Below are positions 16,546 through 24,696 of a DNA stretch of 43,665 bases, piece after piece. The translations under genes were made by a program, and so were the position numbers. The stretch's first letter is position 1. The number at the start of each line of letters is the position of its first letter. The notes beneath the pieces were generated by a model. That model saw only the letters and a program-made list of their open reading frames with translations. It had not been told where the DNA came from and did not search any database. The DNA comes from Syntrophomonadaceae bacterium (lineage in GTDB: Bacteria; Bacillota; Dethiobacteria; DTU022; PWGO01): NCBI GenBank assembly GCA_003550565.1, contig PUKQ01000027.1:1-43665 (forward strand), given 5' to 3'.

Positions 16546-17835
16546 ATGGAAAATCTTGTTATACCCGGAAATCAGGTCATAAAAGGGAAGATTGAGGTAA
16601 GCGGCGCTAAAAATGCGGCAGTTGCAATTCTACCGGCATCTATTATTGCCGGCCCCAAAGTATATATCGATAATATACCTGAAATAGATGATGTTTCTAC
16701 CTTATTAAACATCCTGGAAAGTATGGGGGTAGATATAAGGAGGAGAGGTCGCAATTCCCTAGAGATTGATTCCTCAAAAATGCGGGAAAAATCTACACTT
16801 TCTTACGGGATGATTAAAAAACTGCGTGCTTCATCATATTTTATGGGGAGCCTGTTGGCACGTTTTGGTTATGCAGAAGTTCCTGCTCCCGGAGGATGCG
16901 AATTGGGGCCCCGCCCCATAGATCAACATCTTAAAGGTTTTGCAGCTCTCGGAGCTGATGTTAATATGGAAAATGGCATTGTAAAATTAAAAGCTAAAAA
17001 ATTAAAAGGTGCTAAAATATATCTTGATGTGGTAAGTGTGGGAGCAACTGTTAATATTATGCTGGCTGCGGCTACTGCTGAAGGAAGAACCGTGATTGAA
17101 AATGTGGCTAAGGAACCTGAAGTTGTGGATGTAGCTAATTTTTTAAATGCGATGGGTGCTTCTGTAAGGGGTGCTGGTACAGATATTATTCGCATTGACG
17201 GCGTAAAGGATTTTTATCCTGCTTCACATACTATTATTCCCGATCGTATCGAAGCCGGTACTTTGTTAATGGCAGCGGCGGCAACAGGTGGAGAGCTTTT
17301 GCTACAAGAAGTTATACCAACTCACCTGGAAGCGCCCATAGCCAAATTAAAGGAAATGGGGTTTGATATCACCACTACTTTAGATACAGTAGAGGTAAAA
17401 GGTTGCCAAGATTTGCAACCTGTTGACATTAAAACATTTCCTTATCCCGGTTATCCCACCGATTTGCAGGCATTGGGAATGGTTCTTCTTACCAGAGCTC
17501 CCGGCACAAGCGTAATTACAGAAAATGTTTTTGAAAGTAGATTTAAACATGTAGACGAACTTAAAAGAATGGGCGCCAATATTAAGATGGAAGGGAAAGC
17601 AGCTATAGTAGAAGGTGGTAAGCCCCTTAATGGCGCCCCGGTTAGAGTAGCTGATTTAAGAGCGGGAGCGGCACTGGTAGTAGCAGGATTAATAGCTAAT
17701 GGGGAAACTGTCTTGAGCGGAATTGAGCATATATATAGAGGTTATGAGAAGCTGGAAAATAAATTATCTAAACTGGGCATAGTAATTTATCATGAAAATA
17801 AAAACAAGCGTAAAAACTTCAGCCAAAAATATTAG
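16546..17835 (+). CDS. murA: UDP-N-acetylglucosamine 1-carboxyvinyltransferase
   Basis: First committed step of peptidoglycan precursor synthesis: transfers enolpyruvate from PEP to UDP-GlcNAc in the cytoplasm. 429 residues with two inside-out alpha/beta domains. The N-terminus has VSGAKNAAVAILPA, and the catalytic loop is APGGCELGPRPIDQH with Cys118, so it should be fosfomycin-sensitive. The SD GGAGG is 15 nt from the ATG, unusually far, but no other in-frame start is nearer. The last 15 residues are a basic tail beyond the fold. Position within the wal locus is a sensible functional neighbour. Confidence 0.95.
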   Translation: MENLVIPGNQVIKGKIEVSGAKNAAVAILPASIIAGPKVYIDNIPEIDDVSTLLNILESMGVDIRRRGRNSLEIDSSKMREKSTLSYGMIKKLRASSYFMGSLLARFGYAEVPAPGGCELGPRPIDQHLKGFAALGADVNMENGIVKLKAKKLKGAKIYLDVVSVGATVNIMLAAATAEGRTVIENVAKEPEVVDVANFLNAMGASVRGAGTDIIRIDGVKDFYPASHTIIPDRIEAGTLLMAAAATGGELLLQEVIPTHLEAPIAKLKEMGFDITTTLDTVEVKGCQDLQPVDIKTFPYPGYPTDLQALGMVLLTRAPGTSVITENVFESRFKHVDELKRMGANIKMEGKAAIVEGGKPLNGAPVRVADLRAGAALVVAGLIANGETVLSGIEHIYRGYEKLENKLSKLGIVIYHENKNKRKNFSQKY

Positions 17836-17929
17836 ATTATCACTTTGAAAAATTTAGCTTCAGAGAACTACATTATGAAATATTTGTTTTATGCTTATTT
17901 AAGGATACTACGAATATAATTCCGAAAAG

Positions 17930-17957
17930 TTACCCCGGATGAACTTTCCCGTGGTAA
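17930..17957 (+). other. Imperfect hairpin between murA and htrA
   Basis: TTACCCCGG (17930-17938) pairs with CCGTGGTAA (17949-17957), 8 of 9 positions, around a 10-nt loop. No T-run follows, so a terminator is doubtful; it may be an mRNA-processing or operator element. The rest of the 255-bp gap shows nothing clear. Confidence 0.3.
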
Positions 17958-18090
17958 AGTTACTCAATTATTGCACTCAATTTCAGTCAGAAAACTAGCA
18001 AAAGAGCCTGGATAATTACTCTTTACGCTAATAATTAAATAATGTAAACTAATCTTTAACGTTAATCATTTAAGTGGAGGTATGATCAAG

Positions 18091-19254
18091 TTGGATAATA
18101 AATCTAGTGAATTTTATACGTTCCAACCGGAGAGGCCTAAAAGGCCTTCGCTGTTTTCTTATTTTATTGTGGGAGTTTTTGGGGCTTTATTGGGAGGTCT
18201 GCTTTTTTCGGCTATTTTGATAGGCGGTAATATTATTTCTCAAGATGGGGAAGTTAATGAAAATGAAGTTTATATTGATGAAGACCTGGATGAAGAAAGA
18301 GCAATTCCGGATGAGCCTCTGGAATATCAGCACACAGATGTTGTAGGAGCCGTAGAAAAGGTAACCCCGGCTGTGGTGGGTATTAGCAATGCTGTAGCTG
18401 CAATGAATAGGGGACAGGAAGTATATATGGAAAGGGCCACCGGTTCTGGGGTTATCATAGATCCTGAAGGCTACATTATTACCAACCAACATGTTATCGA
18501 AGAGGCCGACCGGTTAGATGTAATTTTCGATGATGGTTCTACTGCCACGGCCGAGATAATGGGGCAGGACTCCCTTACTGACCTGGCAGTAATAAAAGTT
18601 GATACCGAAGAGTCCCTTGAATACGCCCAAATTTCCGATTCCAAAAGTGTTCGCCCCGGTGAAACAGTAATAGCCATTGGCAACCCCCTGGGGGTGATTT
18701 TTCAGCATACGGTAACTAAAGGAGTGGTTAGTGCCGTTGAAAGGCAGGTGCCCATACCGGGAAGCGAATATCAATATACTTTCATGCAAACAGATGCTGC
18801 TATTAATGAAGGTAATAGTGGTGGTCCTCTGGTTAACCTGAGAGGAGACATTATTGGCATTAATTCTGCCAAAATACAAGATCCCCTTATTGAAGGAATT
18901 GGGTTTGCTATTCCAAGTACTACAGTGGCGCGGGTTGTTAATGATCTCATGGAGTATGGACGAGTAAGAAGAGCCTATATGGGTGTTTACATAATGGACC
19001 ATTCGGATGTAACCGGTATTGGCACTGATCGAGGAGTTTACATCCAAGAAATAGAATCCGGTGGACCGGCTGACGAGGCAGGATTGCAACAAGAGGATGT
19101 GATTGTGGGTATAAGCGATGTTCGTATCGACTTTACTGCCCAACTTTTTGATCAACTACTGCAATACCAACCCGGAGATAAAACTGATATAGAAGTAAAA
19201 CGAGGCGACGAAGTTTTAGAGTTTACAATTAAATTGGAAGAAATGCCTCAATAA
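18091..19254 (+). CDS. htrA: HtrA/DegP-type membrane-anchored serine protease
   Basis: About 387 residues. A short cytoplasmic N-terminus and one membrane helix (about residues 22-45) are followed by an acidic linker, a trypsin-like domain and one C-terminal PDZ domain. Catalytic triad: His134 (TNQHV), Asp164 (SLTDLAVIK), Ser243 (NEGNSGGPL). It degrades or refolds misfolded proteins outside the membrane. The TTG at 18091 is chosen because SD GGAGG (18076-18080) is 10 nt away; the ATG at 18082 is only 1 nt after the SD. htrA genes close the wal locus in many Bacillota. Confidence 0.92.
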   Translation: MDNKSSEFYTFQPERPKRPSLFSYFIVGVFGALLGGLLFSAILIGGNIISQDGEVNENEVYIDEDLDEERAIPDEPLEYQHTDVVGAVEKVTPAVVGISNAVAAMNRGQEVYMERATGSGVIIDPEGYIITNQHVIEEADRLDVIFDDGSTATAEIMGQDSLTDLAVIKVDTEESLEYAQISDSKSVRPGETVIAIGNPLGVIFQHTVTKGVVSAVERQVPIPGSEYQYTFMQTDAAINEGNSGGPLVNLRGDIIGINSAKIQDPLIEGIGFAIPSTTVARVVNDLMEYGRVRRAYMGVYIMDHSDVTGIGTDRGVYIQEIESGGPADEAGLQQEDVIVGISDVRIDFTAQLFDQLLQYQPGDKTDIEVKRGDEVLEFTIKLEEMPQ

Positions 19255-19263
19255 ATGATAAAA

Positions 19264-19293
19264 AAAGCCGAAACACATTAATTATTTGGCTTT
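19264..19293 (+). terminator. Weak terminator-like hairpin after htrA
   Basis: AAAGCCGAA (19264-19272) pairs with TTTGGCTTT (19285-19293) including one G-T pair; 12-nt loop. The run of T is short and belongs to the stem; the flanking A-run makes it look bidirectional. Confidence 0.45.
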
Positions 19294-19347
19294 AAGTAGA
19301 AGATAGCTTTAAATAATTAAAATTGAAATAATTAGAGGGATAACTAC

Positions 19348-20271
19348 ATGCAGGCGATAATGATATTTATAGATGGCGTTGGATTGGGGGAAAACGATGC
19401 TCGGACAAACCCATTTGTGCAAACTTCCACGCCTAATATTTCCCCATTAATTGGCAACAAGCCTTTGTGTCTTGAAGCATCAGGCTATGATGGAGATAAA
19501 ATAAGTTTAATCTCTTTGGATGCTACTTTGGGGGTGCCGGGCATTCCCCAAAGCGCAACCGGTCAGACAGCTTTATTTACTGGTGAAAATGCTCCCCTGA
19601 TTATGGGCAAGCATGTCAATCGTTATCCACATGAACCGTTAAAGGAGTTACTGCGCAAGCGGGGTATTTTTGCCCGCCTTACTCAACAAAATTTGAAACC
19701 AGCATTTATAAATGCTTATCGCCCGGAATTTTTTGCAGATCTGCATAATGGGTTTACCCGGCCTTATTCATGTTCTACTTTCCTTAATTACTATGCTGGC
19801 CTGTCGTTTCGCACTTTAGATGAGCTTAATGAGGGGAAAGCTCTCTATATGGATATAACCAATGAATTCCTGGATAGAATGGGTTATCCGGTGGAGATTA
19901 TAAAGCCGGAAAAAGCAGGAGAGAGGTTAGTGAATATCAGTGGGAGTTATGATTTTATACTATTTGAGTACTTTCTAAGTGACTTAGTGGGCCATCAAGC
20001 AGATCTTATAGAGGCCGGCAAAATTGTTAAAAAACTGGATCGTTTTTTAGGCAGTATCCTGCAAAATGTGGATGAGGAAACTTTATTAATTATTACCAGT
20101 GATCATGGCAACCTGGAAGATGCCAGCTGTTCTCAACATACTCTTAACCCGGTTTTTGGACTGATAAGTGGTCCCCGGAATTGGCGGGATTATATAGTAG
20201 AAAAGCTGCGTGATATTACCGGCCTGGCAGATTTATTTTGTCGTTATCTGGGAGTTGAAGAAAAAACTTGA
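19348..20271 (+). CDS. Alkaline phosphatase superfamily metalloenzyme
   Basis: 307 residues. An N-terminal metal-binding Asp lies in IFIDGVGLGEND, a nucleophile-type segment is PQSATGQTALFTG, and the C-terminal metal motif is ITSDHGNLED. This is the phosphoglyceromutase/phosphopentomutase-like branch of the superfamily, but it is shorter than both and lacks their inserted domain. The reaction is unknown; a phosphomutase or phosphatase is likely. It is encoded between htrA and rlmH. ATG at 19348 after SD TAGAGGG. Confidence 0.75.
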   Translation: MQAIMIFIDGVGLGENDARTNPFVQTSTPNISPLIGNKPLCLEASGYDGDKISLISLDATLGVPGIPQSATGQTALFTGENAPLIMGKHVNRYPHEPLKELLRKRGIFARLTQQNLKPAFINAYRPEFFADLHNGFTRPYSCSTFLNYYAGLSFRTLDELNEGKALYMDITNEFLDRMGYPVEIIKPEKAGERLVNISGSYDFILFEYFLSDLVGHQADLIEAGKIVKKLDRFLGSILQNVDEETLLIITSDHGNLEDASCSQHTLNPVFGLISGPRNWRDYIVEKLRDITGLADLFCRYLGVEEKT

Positions 20272-20316
20272 GGTCTTCCACGGTTAAATTATTAAAGGAA
20301 GCAGAACAGAGGCTAA

Positions 20317-20781
20317 ATGAACTTAAGAATAATTGCGGTGGGAAAAATAAAAGACAATTATTTAAATGAAGGAATTGAAGAATACCGGAAAAGGCTATCG
20401 AACTGGTTAAAAATTGAATTAATGGAATTAAAAGCTAATAAGGTGGCTAGAGGAAGCGAGGAAGCATTGCAGGAGGAAGGAAGGCGGATTATAAAGAAAA
20501 TAAAAACAAACGAATATGTGATAGCCCTGACTTCTGAAGGCAAACATTTTAATTCCCAAGCTTTGGCAGAAAAAATGCAGCGTATTTTTTCTGCAGGATA
20601 TAGCAATATAGATATTATAATAGGCAGCCATGAAGGACTCAGTGAAGAAGTAAAAAAACGAGCTGATCTGTTGCTATCCCTATCAAAATTAACATTTTCT
20701 TCGCAACTTACGCGCCTGATATTGATGGAACAGATTTTTCGCTGTATGAAAATAATTAAAGGCGAGCCCTATCACCGATAA
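20317..20781 (+). CDS. rlmH: 23S rRNA pseudouridine-1915 N3-methyltransferase RlmH
   Basis: SPOUT-class methyltransferase that modifies helix 69 of 23S rRNA. 154 residues. The C-terminal knot motifs are recognisable: IIGSHEGLSEEVKKRAD, LSLSKLTFSSQL, then EQIFRCMKIIKGEPYH at the very end, all typical of RlmH. Encoded near origins in most Bacillota. ATG at 20317; the SD is weak (AGGAAG, about 20 nt away, or AGAGG closer by). Confidence 0.94.
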   Translation: MNLRIIAVGKIKDNYLNEGIEEYRKRLSNWLKIELMELKANKVARGSEEALQEEGRRIIKKIKTNEYVIALTSEGKHFNSQALAEKMQRIFSAGYSNIDIIIGSHEGLSEEVKKRADLLLSLSKLTFSSQLTRLILMEQIFRCMKIIKGEPYHR

Positions 20782-20851
20782 TAATAAATAACCGTAGAAT
20801 AAAATTCTAAGCAAATTAGTGCCGCAAAAATTTATTCAGGGGGATGTATTA

Positions 20852-21478
20852 GTGGCAATGTTAGTTAAAGGTTTAGAAGTAGGAATACTGGCGGTAAATT
20901 GTTATCTGGTTGGATGTGAAAAAACACGAGAAGGAGTGGTCATAGATCCAGGCGGCAGTGCAAATAAAATATTAGAAGAAATAAAAAAAATGAATTTACA
21001 AATTAAAGCTATTATAAACACTCATGGCCATTATGATCATATAGGGGCGAACAATAACTTTAAAAAAATTACGGGAGCGCCTATTTTATTGTCCAAAGAT
21101 GATTTGGAGATATACCGGAACCCTGGAAAATGGCTTTCAATATTCCTAAAAACTCAACCTTTACCGGATCAATTTATTAGTGAAGGTGATTTAATACCGT
21201 GTGGAAGTTTGGAGATAAAAGTTTTAAACACCCCCGGCCATACGCCTGGTGGTATTTGCTTGCTTGTAGATGCAGAAAGGAAGGTTGTTTTTACCGGTGA
21301 TACATTGTTTAATTTTTCTATTGGGCGGGTAGATTTGACGGGAGGTTCATATGAAGCGCTAATAAAAAGTGTCAAAGAAAAGTTACTGACATTGCCGGAT
21401 GAGACCATAGTTTATCCGGGGCACGGCCCTTCTTCAACTATAGGCCAGGAAAGACAATTTAATCCCTTTTTTGCTTAA
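20852..21478 (+). CDS. MBL-fold metallo-hydrolase (glyoxalase II-like)
   Basis: About 208 residues from GTG 20852. Zinc-binding motif THGHYDHIG, then NTPGHTPGG, FTGDTLF and YPGHGPSS give the full metallo-beta-lactamase-fold ligand set, in the order seen in hydroxyacylglutathione hydrolase-like proteins (YqgX group). Substrate unknown. The GTG at 20852 has SD CAGGGGG 8 nt upstream; a GTG at 20819 would be longer but has no SD, and an ATG at 20858 is also possible. Confidence 0.85.
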   Translation: MAMLVKGLEVGILAVNCYLVGCEKTREGVVIDPGGSANKILEEIKKMNLQIKAIINTHGHYDHIGANNNFKKITGAPILLSKDDLEIYRNPGKWLSIFLKTQPLPDQFISEGDLIPCGSLEIKVLNTPGHTPGGICLLVDAERKVVFTGDTLFNFSIGRVDLTGGSYEALIKSVKEKLLTLPDETIVYPGHGPSSTIGQERQFNPFFA

Positions 21479-21531
21479 AAGAGGGGTTTTGACTTTTCCC
21501 CCAAAAAATAACAGGAAAGAAGGTGGAAATA

Positions 21532-22005
21532 TTGTTGCCAACTCCTCAGAAATTTAAAATAGTCACGGGCGCAAGTGAAGGAAAAACAAGCTTATCTGCT
21601 TTTGACGGAGCTCTTTTACAGGCAGGTATCGGAAATATAAACCTTATTAGGGTTACCAGTATCCTCCCGCCCCATGCCTCAGAGGAACCGAACTTAGAGA
21701 TACCGGAAGGTTCTTTGGTGCCCACAGCATATGGTTCGGTGACAGGGGAAAACCCGGGAGAAATCATATCTGCGGCAATCGGTGTCGGCTTTACCGCCGG
21801 TTCATTCGGCATCATAATGGAAAGAGCGGGTTGGGAGAGTCAGGCTGAAGCTGAAGCTAAAGTGGAGATGATGCTGCAGGATGCTTTTTCTCAGCGCGGA
21901 AAAACACTGGAACAAATAATAATCAAAGGAGTAGAACATAAAGTTATAAATACAGGTGCTGTTATTGCTGCGGTAGCATTATGGTATTACATGGAAACCC
22001 CATAA
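21532..22005 (+). CDS. pdaD: Pyruvoyl-dependent arginine decarboxylase
   Basis: Makes agmatine from arginine, the first step of the polyamine cassette here. About 157 residues. The proenzyme self-cleaves before a Ser to create the pyruvoyl group; the expected site is Thr42-Ser43 in VTSILPP. Other family signatures: SEGKTSLSAFDGALL, GIGNINLIR, and IMERAG with the conserved Glu. The TTG at 21532 has SD AGGTGG 5 nt upstream; a GTG at 21523 overlaps the SD. Followed by speE and speB, which complete putrescine and spermidine synthesis. Confidence 0.92.
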   Translation: MLPTPQKFKIVTGASEGKTSLSAFDGALLQAGIGNINLIRVTSILPPHASEEPNLEIPEGSLVPTAYGSVTGENPGEIISAAIGVGFTAGSFGIIMERAGWESQAEAEAKVEMMLQDAFSQRGKTLEQIIIKGVEHKVINTGAVIAAVALWYYMETP

Positions 22006-22057
22006 TTACTGGAACGTAAATTTGAGAATTAATATTTATAAAGGCAGGTTACTGACA

Positions 22058-22903
22058 ATGGACTTATGGTTTCAAGAAAAACAAACCCCCCATTTATCAA
22101 TGGGATGCCGGGTAAAAAAAGTACTGGTGCATAAAAATACTAATTATCAAGAACTTAGCCTCCTTGATACCAATGTTTTTGGTCGTATGCTTATTTTGGA
22201 TGGATATATTCAAATTACAGAAAAAGATGAATATATTTATCATGAAATGATTGTACATGTACCATTGATGACTCACCCTGAACCGACCAGTGTTTTAATA
22301 ATTGGCGGTGGTGATGGCGGGGCTGCACGAGAAGTTTTGAAGCATTCCAGCGTAGAAAAAGTTATCATGGTAGAAATTGATGCAGAAGTGGTGGAAATAT
22401 GCAAATCATATTTTCCGGCAACTGCTAATGCCTTAAAAGATTCTCGCCTGGAATTAATATATGCCGATGGGCGGGAATATTTGCGCAATAAAGAGGATGA
22501 ATTTGATATAATTATTGTTGATTCCACAGAACCGGTTGGCCCTTCGGCGGGGTTGTTCGAACCGGAATTTTACCAAGGGGCTTATGCTTCATTGAAGGCG
22601 GAAGGCATACTTGTAGCGCAAACAGAATCACCTTTCCATAATCAGGATATAATTACCAATTCATATACCTCTTTAAGCAAACTTTTTCCTGTTACCAAAG
22701 TATATTTGGCGCCGGTGCCTTCCTACCCGGGGGGGCTATGGAGCTTTATGATCGGTTCGAAAAAATACCAACCTCACAATAACGGTTTACTCCAAAAAGA
22801 GTGGCAGATGGAAGGGTGTCGATATTATACACCTCAAGTTCATTGGAGCTCTTTTATTTTACCGCCATTTATAAAAGATTTTTTACAAACGGCGAATAAG
22901 TAG
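22058..22903 (+). CDS. speE: Spermidine synthase (polyamine aminopropyltransferase)
   Basis: Transfers the aminopropyl group of decarboxylated S-adenosylmethionine to putrescine. 281 residues: N-terminal beta domain (MDLWFQEKQTP), a Rossmann methyltransferase-like fold with IIGGGDGGAAREVL, and the active-site loop VDSTEPVGPSAGLF. ATG at 22058 chosen as it gives the family N-terminus; an in-frame TTG at 22022 lacks an SD. The aminopropyl donor requires SpeD, which is not in the window. It precedes speB by 54 bp. Confidence 0.94.
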   Translation: MDLWFQEKQTPHLSMGCRVKKVLVHKNTNYQELSLLDTNVFGRMLILDGYIQITEKDEYIYHEMIVHVPLMTHPEPTSVLIIGGGDGGAAREVLKHSSVEKVIMVEIDAEVVEICKSYFPATANALKDSRLELIYADGREYLRNKEDEFDIIIVDSTEPVGPSAGLFEPEFYQGAYASLKAEGILVAQTESPFHNQDIITNSYTSLSKLFPVTKVYLAPVPSYPGGLWSFMIGSKKYQPHNNGLLQKEWQMEGCRYYTPQVHWSSFILPPFIKDFLQTANK

Positions 22904-22957
22904 ACAATTTGGTTTTAAATTGTCTGCTCGGGCAAATAACAAAGAGAGGAGATATTA

Positions 22958-23830
22958 GTGCAGGAAAAAAAACTAACGCGGCAAAAGATTTCTTTTTTGG
23001 AAAATCCGGCAACTTGGGATGATTCCAGGGCAGTGGTTATGGGAATTCCCCTCGATTCTACTTCTAGTTATCGGGCAGGCTCACGGTTTGCCCCGGAAGA
23101 AATAAGAACGGTTTTTGAAGTTTTGGAAGACTACAGCCTGCAGTTAAAAGCGAACCTTGCGGAATCTTATGTTTATGATTTGGGGGATATGCTTATAAAG
23201 GGTGATGGAGTCTGGCAAAACTTAAACAGAGCTGAAAAATTGATTGCAAGCATAGTTAATCAAAACAAAATTCCGGTGCTTATAGGCGGTGATCATTCCA
23301 TTACTTATGCACCCGTGAGTGCCTTGCTTTCAAGTGGTTATGAGGATCTTGTGGTGTTACAATTTGATGCGCACCTGGATTTGAGGCCAAGCTATCTTGA
23401 AGAAAAATACTCACATGCTTCTGTCATTTATCGTCTTTTGGAGCGGGGGGTCAAAGAAATTTATCAAATGGGTATACGTTCGGCTACAGCTCAGGAATTA
23501 GATTTAGCCCGCGCCAAAACAAATTATTATCCCCACCGGGTTTTTGCCCCCTTGAAAAAAATATTAGCTGATATTGAGCAAAAACCTGTTTATATTACTT
23601 TGGATATTGATGTTGTGGATCCAGGGTTTGCCCCCGGAACGGGAACACCGGAACCGGGAGGCATGAGTTCAGCTTCTTTGTATCGAGTGTTTAATTATAT
23701 TAAAAATCTTAACATAGTAGGTTTTGATTTGGTAGAGGTTAATCCTGCATACGATCACTCACAGGTAACTTCTATTTTAGCAGCTAAGATAATAAGGGAA
23801 GCACTAATAATATTAGGCTCCAAATGCTAA
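22958..23830 (+). CDS. speB: Agmatinase
   Basis: Hydrolyses agmatine to putrescine and urea. 290 residues of the ureohydrolase fold with the manganese ligands GGDHS, QFDAHLD and LDIDVVDP, plus GTGTPEPGG. Preceded by the arginine decarboxylase and spermidine synthase genes, which favours agmatinase over arginase. GTG start at 22958 with SD GAGAGGAG. The stop codon overlaps a possible small ORF downstream. Confidence 0.93.
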   Translation: MQEKKLTRQKISFLENPATWDDSRAVVMGIPLDSTSSYRAGSRFAPEEIRTVFEVLEDYSLQLKANLAESYVYDLGDMLIKGDGVWQNLNRAEKLIASIVNQNKIPVLIGGDHSITYAPVSALLSSGYEDLVVLQFDAHLDLRPSYLEEKYSHASVIYRLLERGVKEIYQMGIRSATAQELDLARAKTNYYPHRVFAPLKKILADIEQKPVYITLDIDVVDPGFAPGTGTPEPGGMSSASLYRVFNYIKNLNIVGFDLVEVNPAYDHSQVTSILAAKIIREALIILGSKC

Positions 23831-23844
23831 TGATGGAGGTAAAT

Positions 23845-23946
23845 TTGGCTACTGGAGAAACAAATGACACAATACTTAGGGATGCTTCTATTAATCTTTA
23901 TTTTATTGGAAACCATTTTTTCTTGCTTGGAAAGATTGTGAAATAA
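23845..23946 (+). CDS. Possible 33-residue small protein after speB
   Basis: A TTG at 23845 sits 5 nt after SD GGAGG and opens a 33-codon frame ending at TAA 23946. In the same frame an ATG at 23830 overlaps the speB stop (TAATG), giving 38 codons. The product has a hydrophobic stretch ending FFLLGKIVK. I do not recognise it. The good SD and coupling to speB are the only support; chance is possible. Confidence 0.3.
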   Translation: MATGETNDTILRDASINLYFIGNHFFLLGKIVK

Positions 23947-24159
23947 AAAAAATCTATTTACAGGCAGGAATAGAAATTTTAGCAGAGAATAATTATAAGA
24001 AGTCCCTAAAAAGGAAAGCGTGAATAATTTTGGTATAAAATGGAGATAAAAGGTCCGTAATATGAGTTTTTCACAAACGGACAGTTTGATATATTAAAGT
24101 GTTGTTAAAAATAAATTTTAATGGAAAGTTACAATTAACCACAAAAGAGTTAAGATTTA

Positions 24160-24168
24160 TGATATAAT
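24160..24168 (+). promoter_or_regulatory. Extended -10 promoter upstream of rho
   Basis: TGATATAAT, a perfect -10 TATAAT with TGn in the extended position. No convincing -35 is seen at 17 bp (CACAAA). Transcription would begin near 24175, about 510 bp before rho. Confidence 0.55.
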
Positions 24169-24624
24169 GGTAATCACAGAATGTGCACAAATTATTTTTT
24201 AAAAGAATAATTTTACATGGGGAGGCAAGTAATAACCTTCAGCTTGGTTGAATATAAGGGCTTCCTTGTATACTTTTTTCCTCTTTTATTAAGCAATTCC
24301 AAAAAGCTAAAATACTTTGATGGAGAAAAAAATGAAATAATTTCTTAAATGCTAACAATTATATTAATATCGGAAAGAATAACAATCATTTTTAGCGAAA
24401 ATACGTTAAAGGTGCTTTATTTTGCATTTTTATTATTATTTTATTTTGCCCTATAAAGAAAAAGGTAGTTATTAATAAACACCCCTTTTACAAAATTTAT
24501 CTTTTAAGCCAACTTTAAAAAGGCAGGCCAATTTGATTTGATCCTATTGTTTAAGTTTAAGGAAAATATGTGTATATTAATAAAACCTATGTATAAATTT
24601 TAGAAGGAGGGCGTATTTATATAT

Positions 24625-24696
24625 ATGATAATTTTCATGTTATTTGGTGGAAGATTAACCCCGGTGATAAAGATAGGAGGTTTAAAATGGCAGTAG
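24625..24696 (+). CDS. Possible leader peptide overlapping the rho start
   Basis: A 23-codon frame from ATG 24625 to TAG 24696, preceded by AGAAGGAGG (about 14 nt away, longer than ideal). It reads through the rho SD (AGGAGG) and ends 10 nt inside rho. Such an overlap could couple or hinder rho translation. Speculative; the product is short and hydrophobic at its start. Confidence 0.25.
   Translation: MIIFMLFGGRLTPVIKIGGLKWQ

Larger units (their letters stand above)
23831..24686 (+). other. 856-bp speB-rho intergenic region
   Basis: No established gene. Besides the small ORF after speB it contains an extended -10 promoter at 24160-24168, a 43-codon frame (ATG 24217 to TAA 24348, no clear SD), an imperfect inverted repeat near 24459-24489 (AAAAGG with CCTTTT around a loop), very AT-rich DNA, and a 23-codon ORF (24625-24696) that overlaps the rho start. 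A long regulated rho leader is one reading. No known riboswitch was recognised. Confidence 0.5.

Noticed and set aside
18514-19155. 213-codon minus-strand ORF opposite htrA
   Set aside because: It is a shadow of htrA, which has the full catalytic triad and PDZ domain. The composition (many Asn, His, Tyr, Ser) is that of an antisense frame.
19348-20271. Phosphoglycerate mutase (gpmI) or phosphopentomutase (deoB)
   Set aside because: At 307 residues it is much shorter than GpmI (about 510) or DeoB (about 390) and lacks their inserted domain, so only the superfamily is named.
23947-24680. Riboswitch or T-box before rho
   Set aside because: I found no recognisable conserved core or strong terminator/antiterminator pair; the region is AT-rich with only weak repeats.
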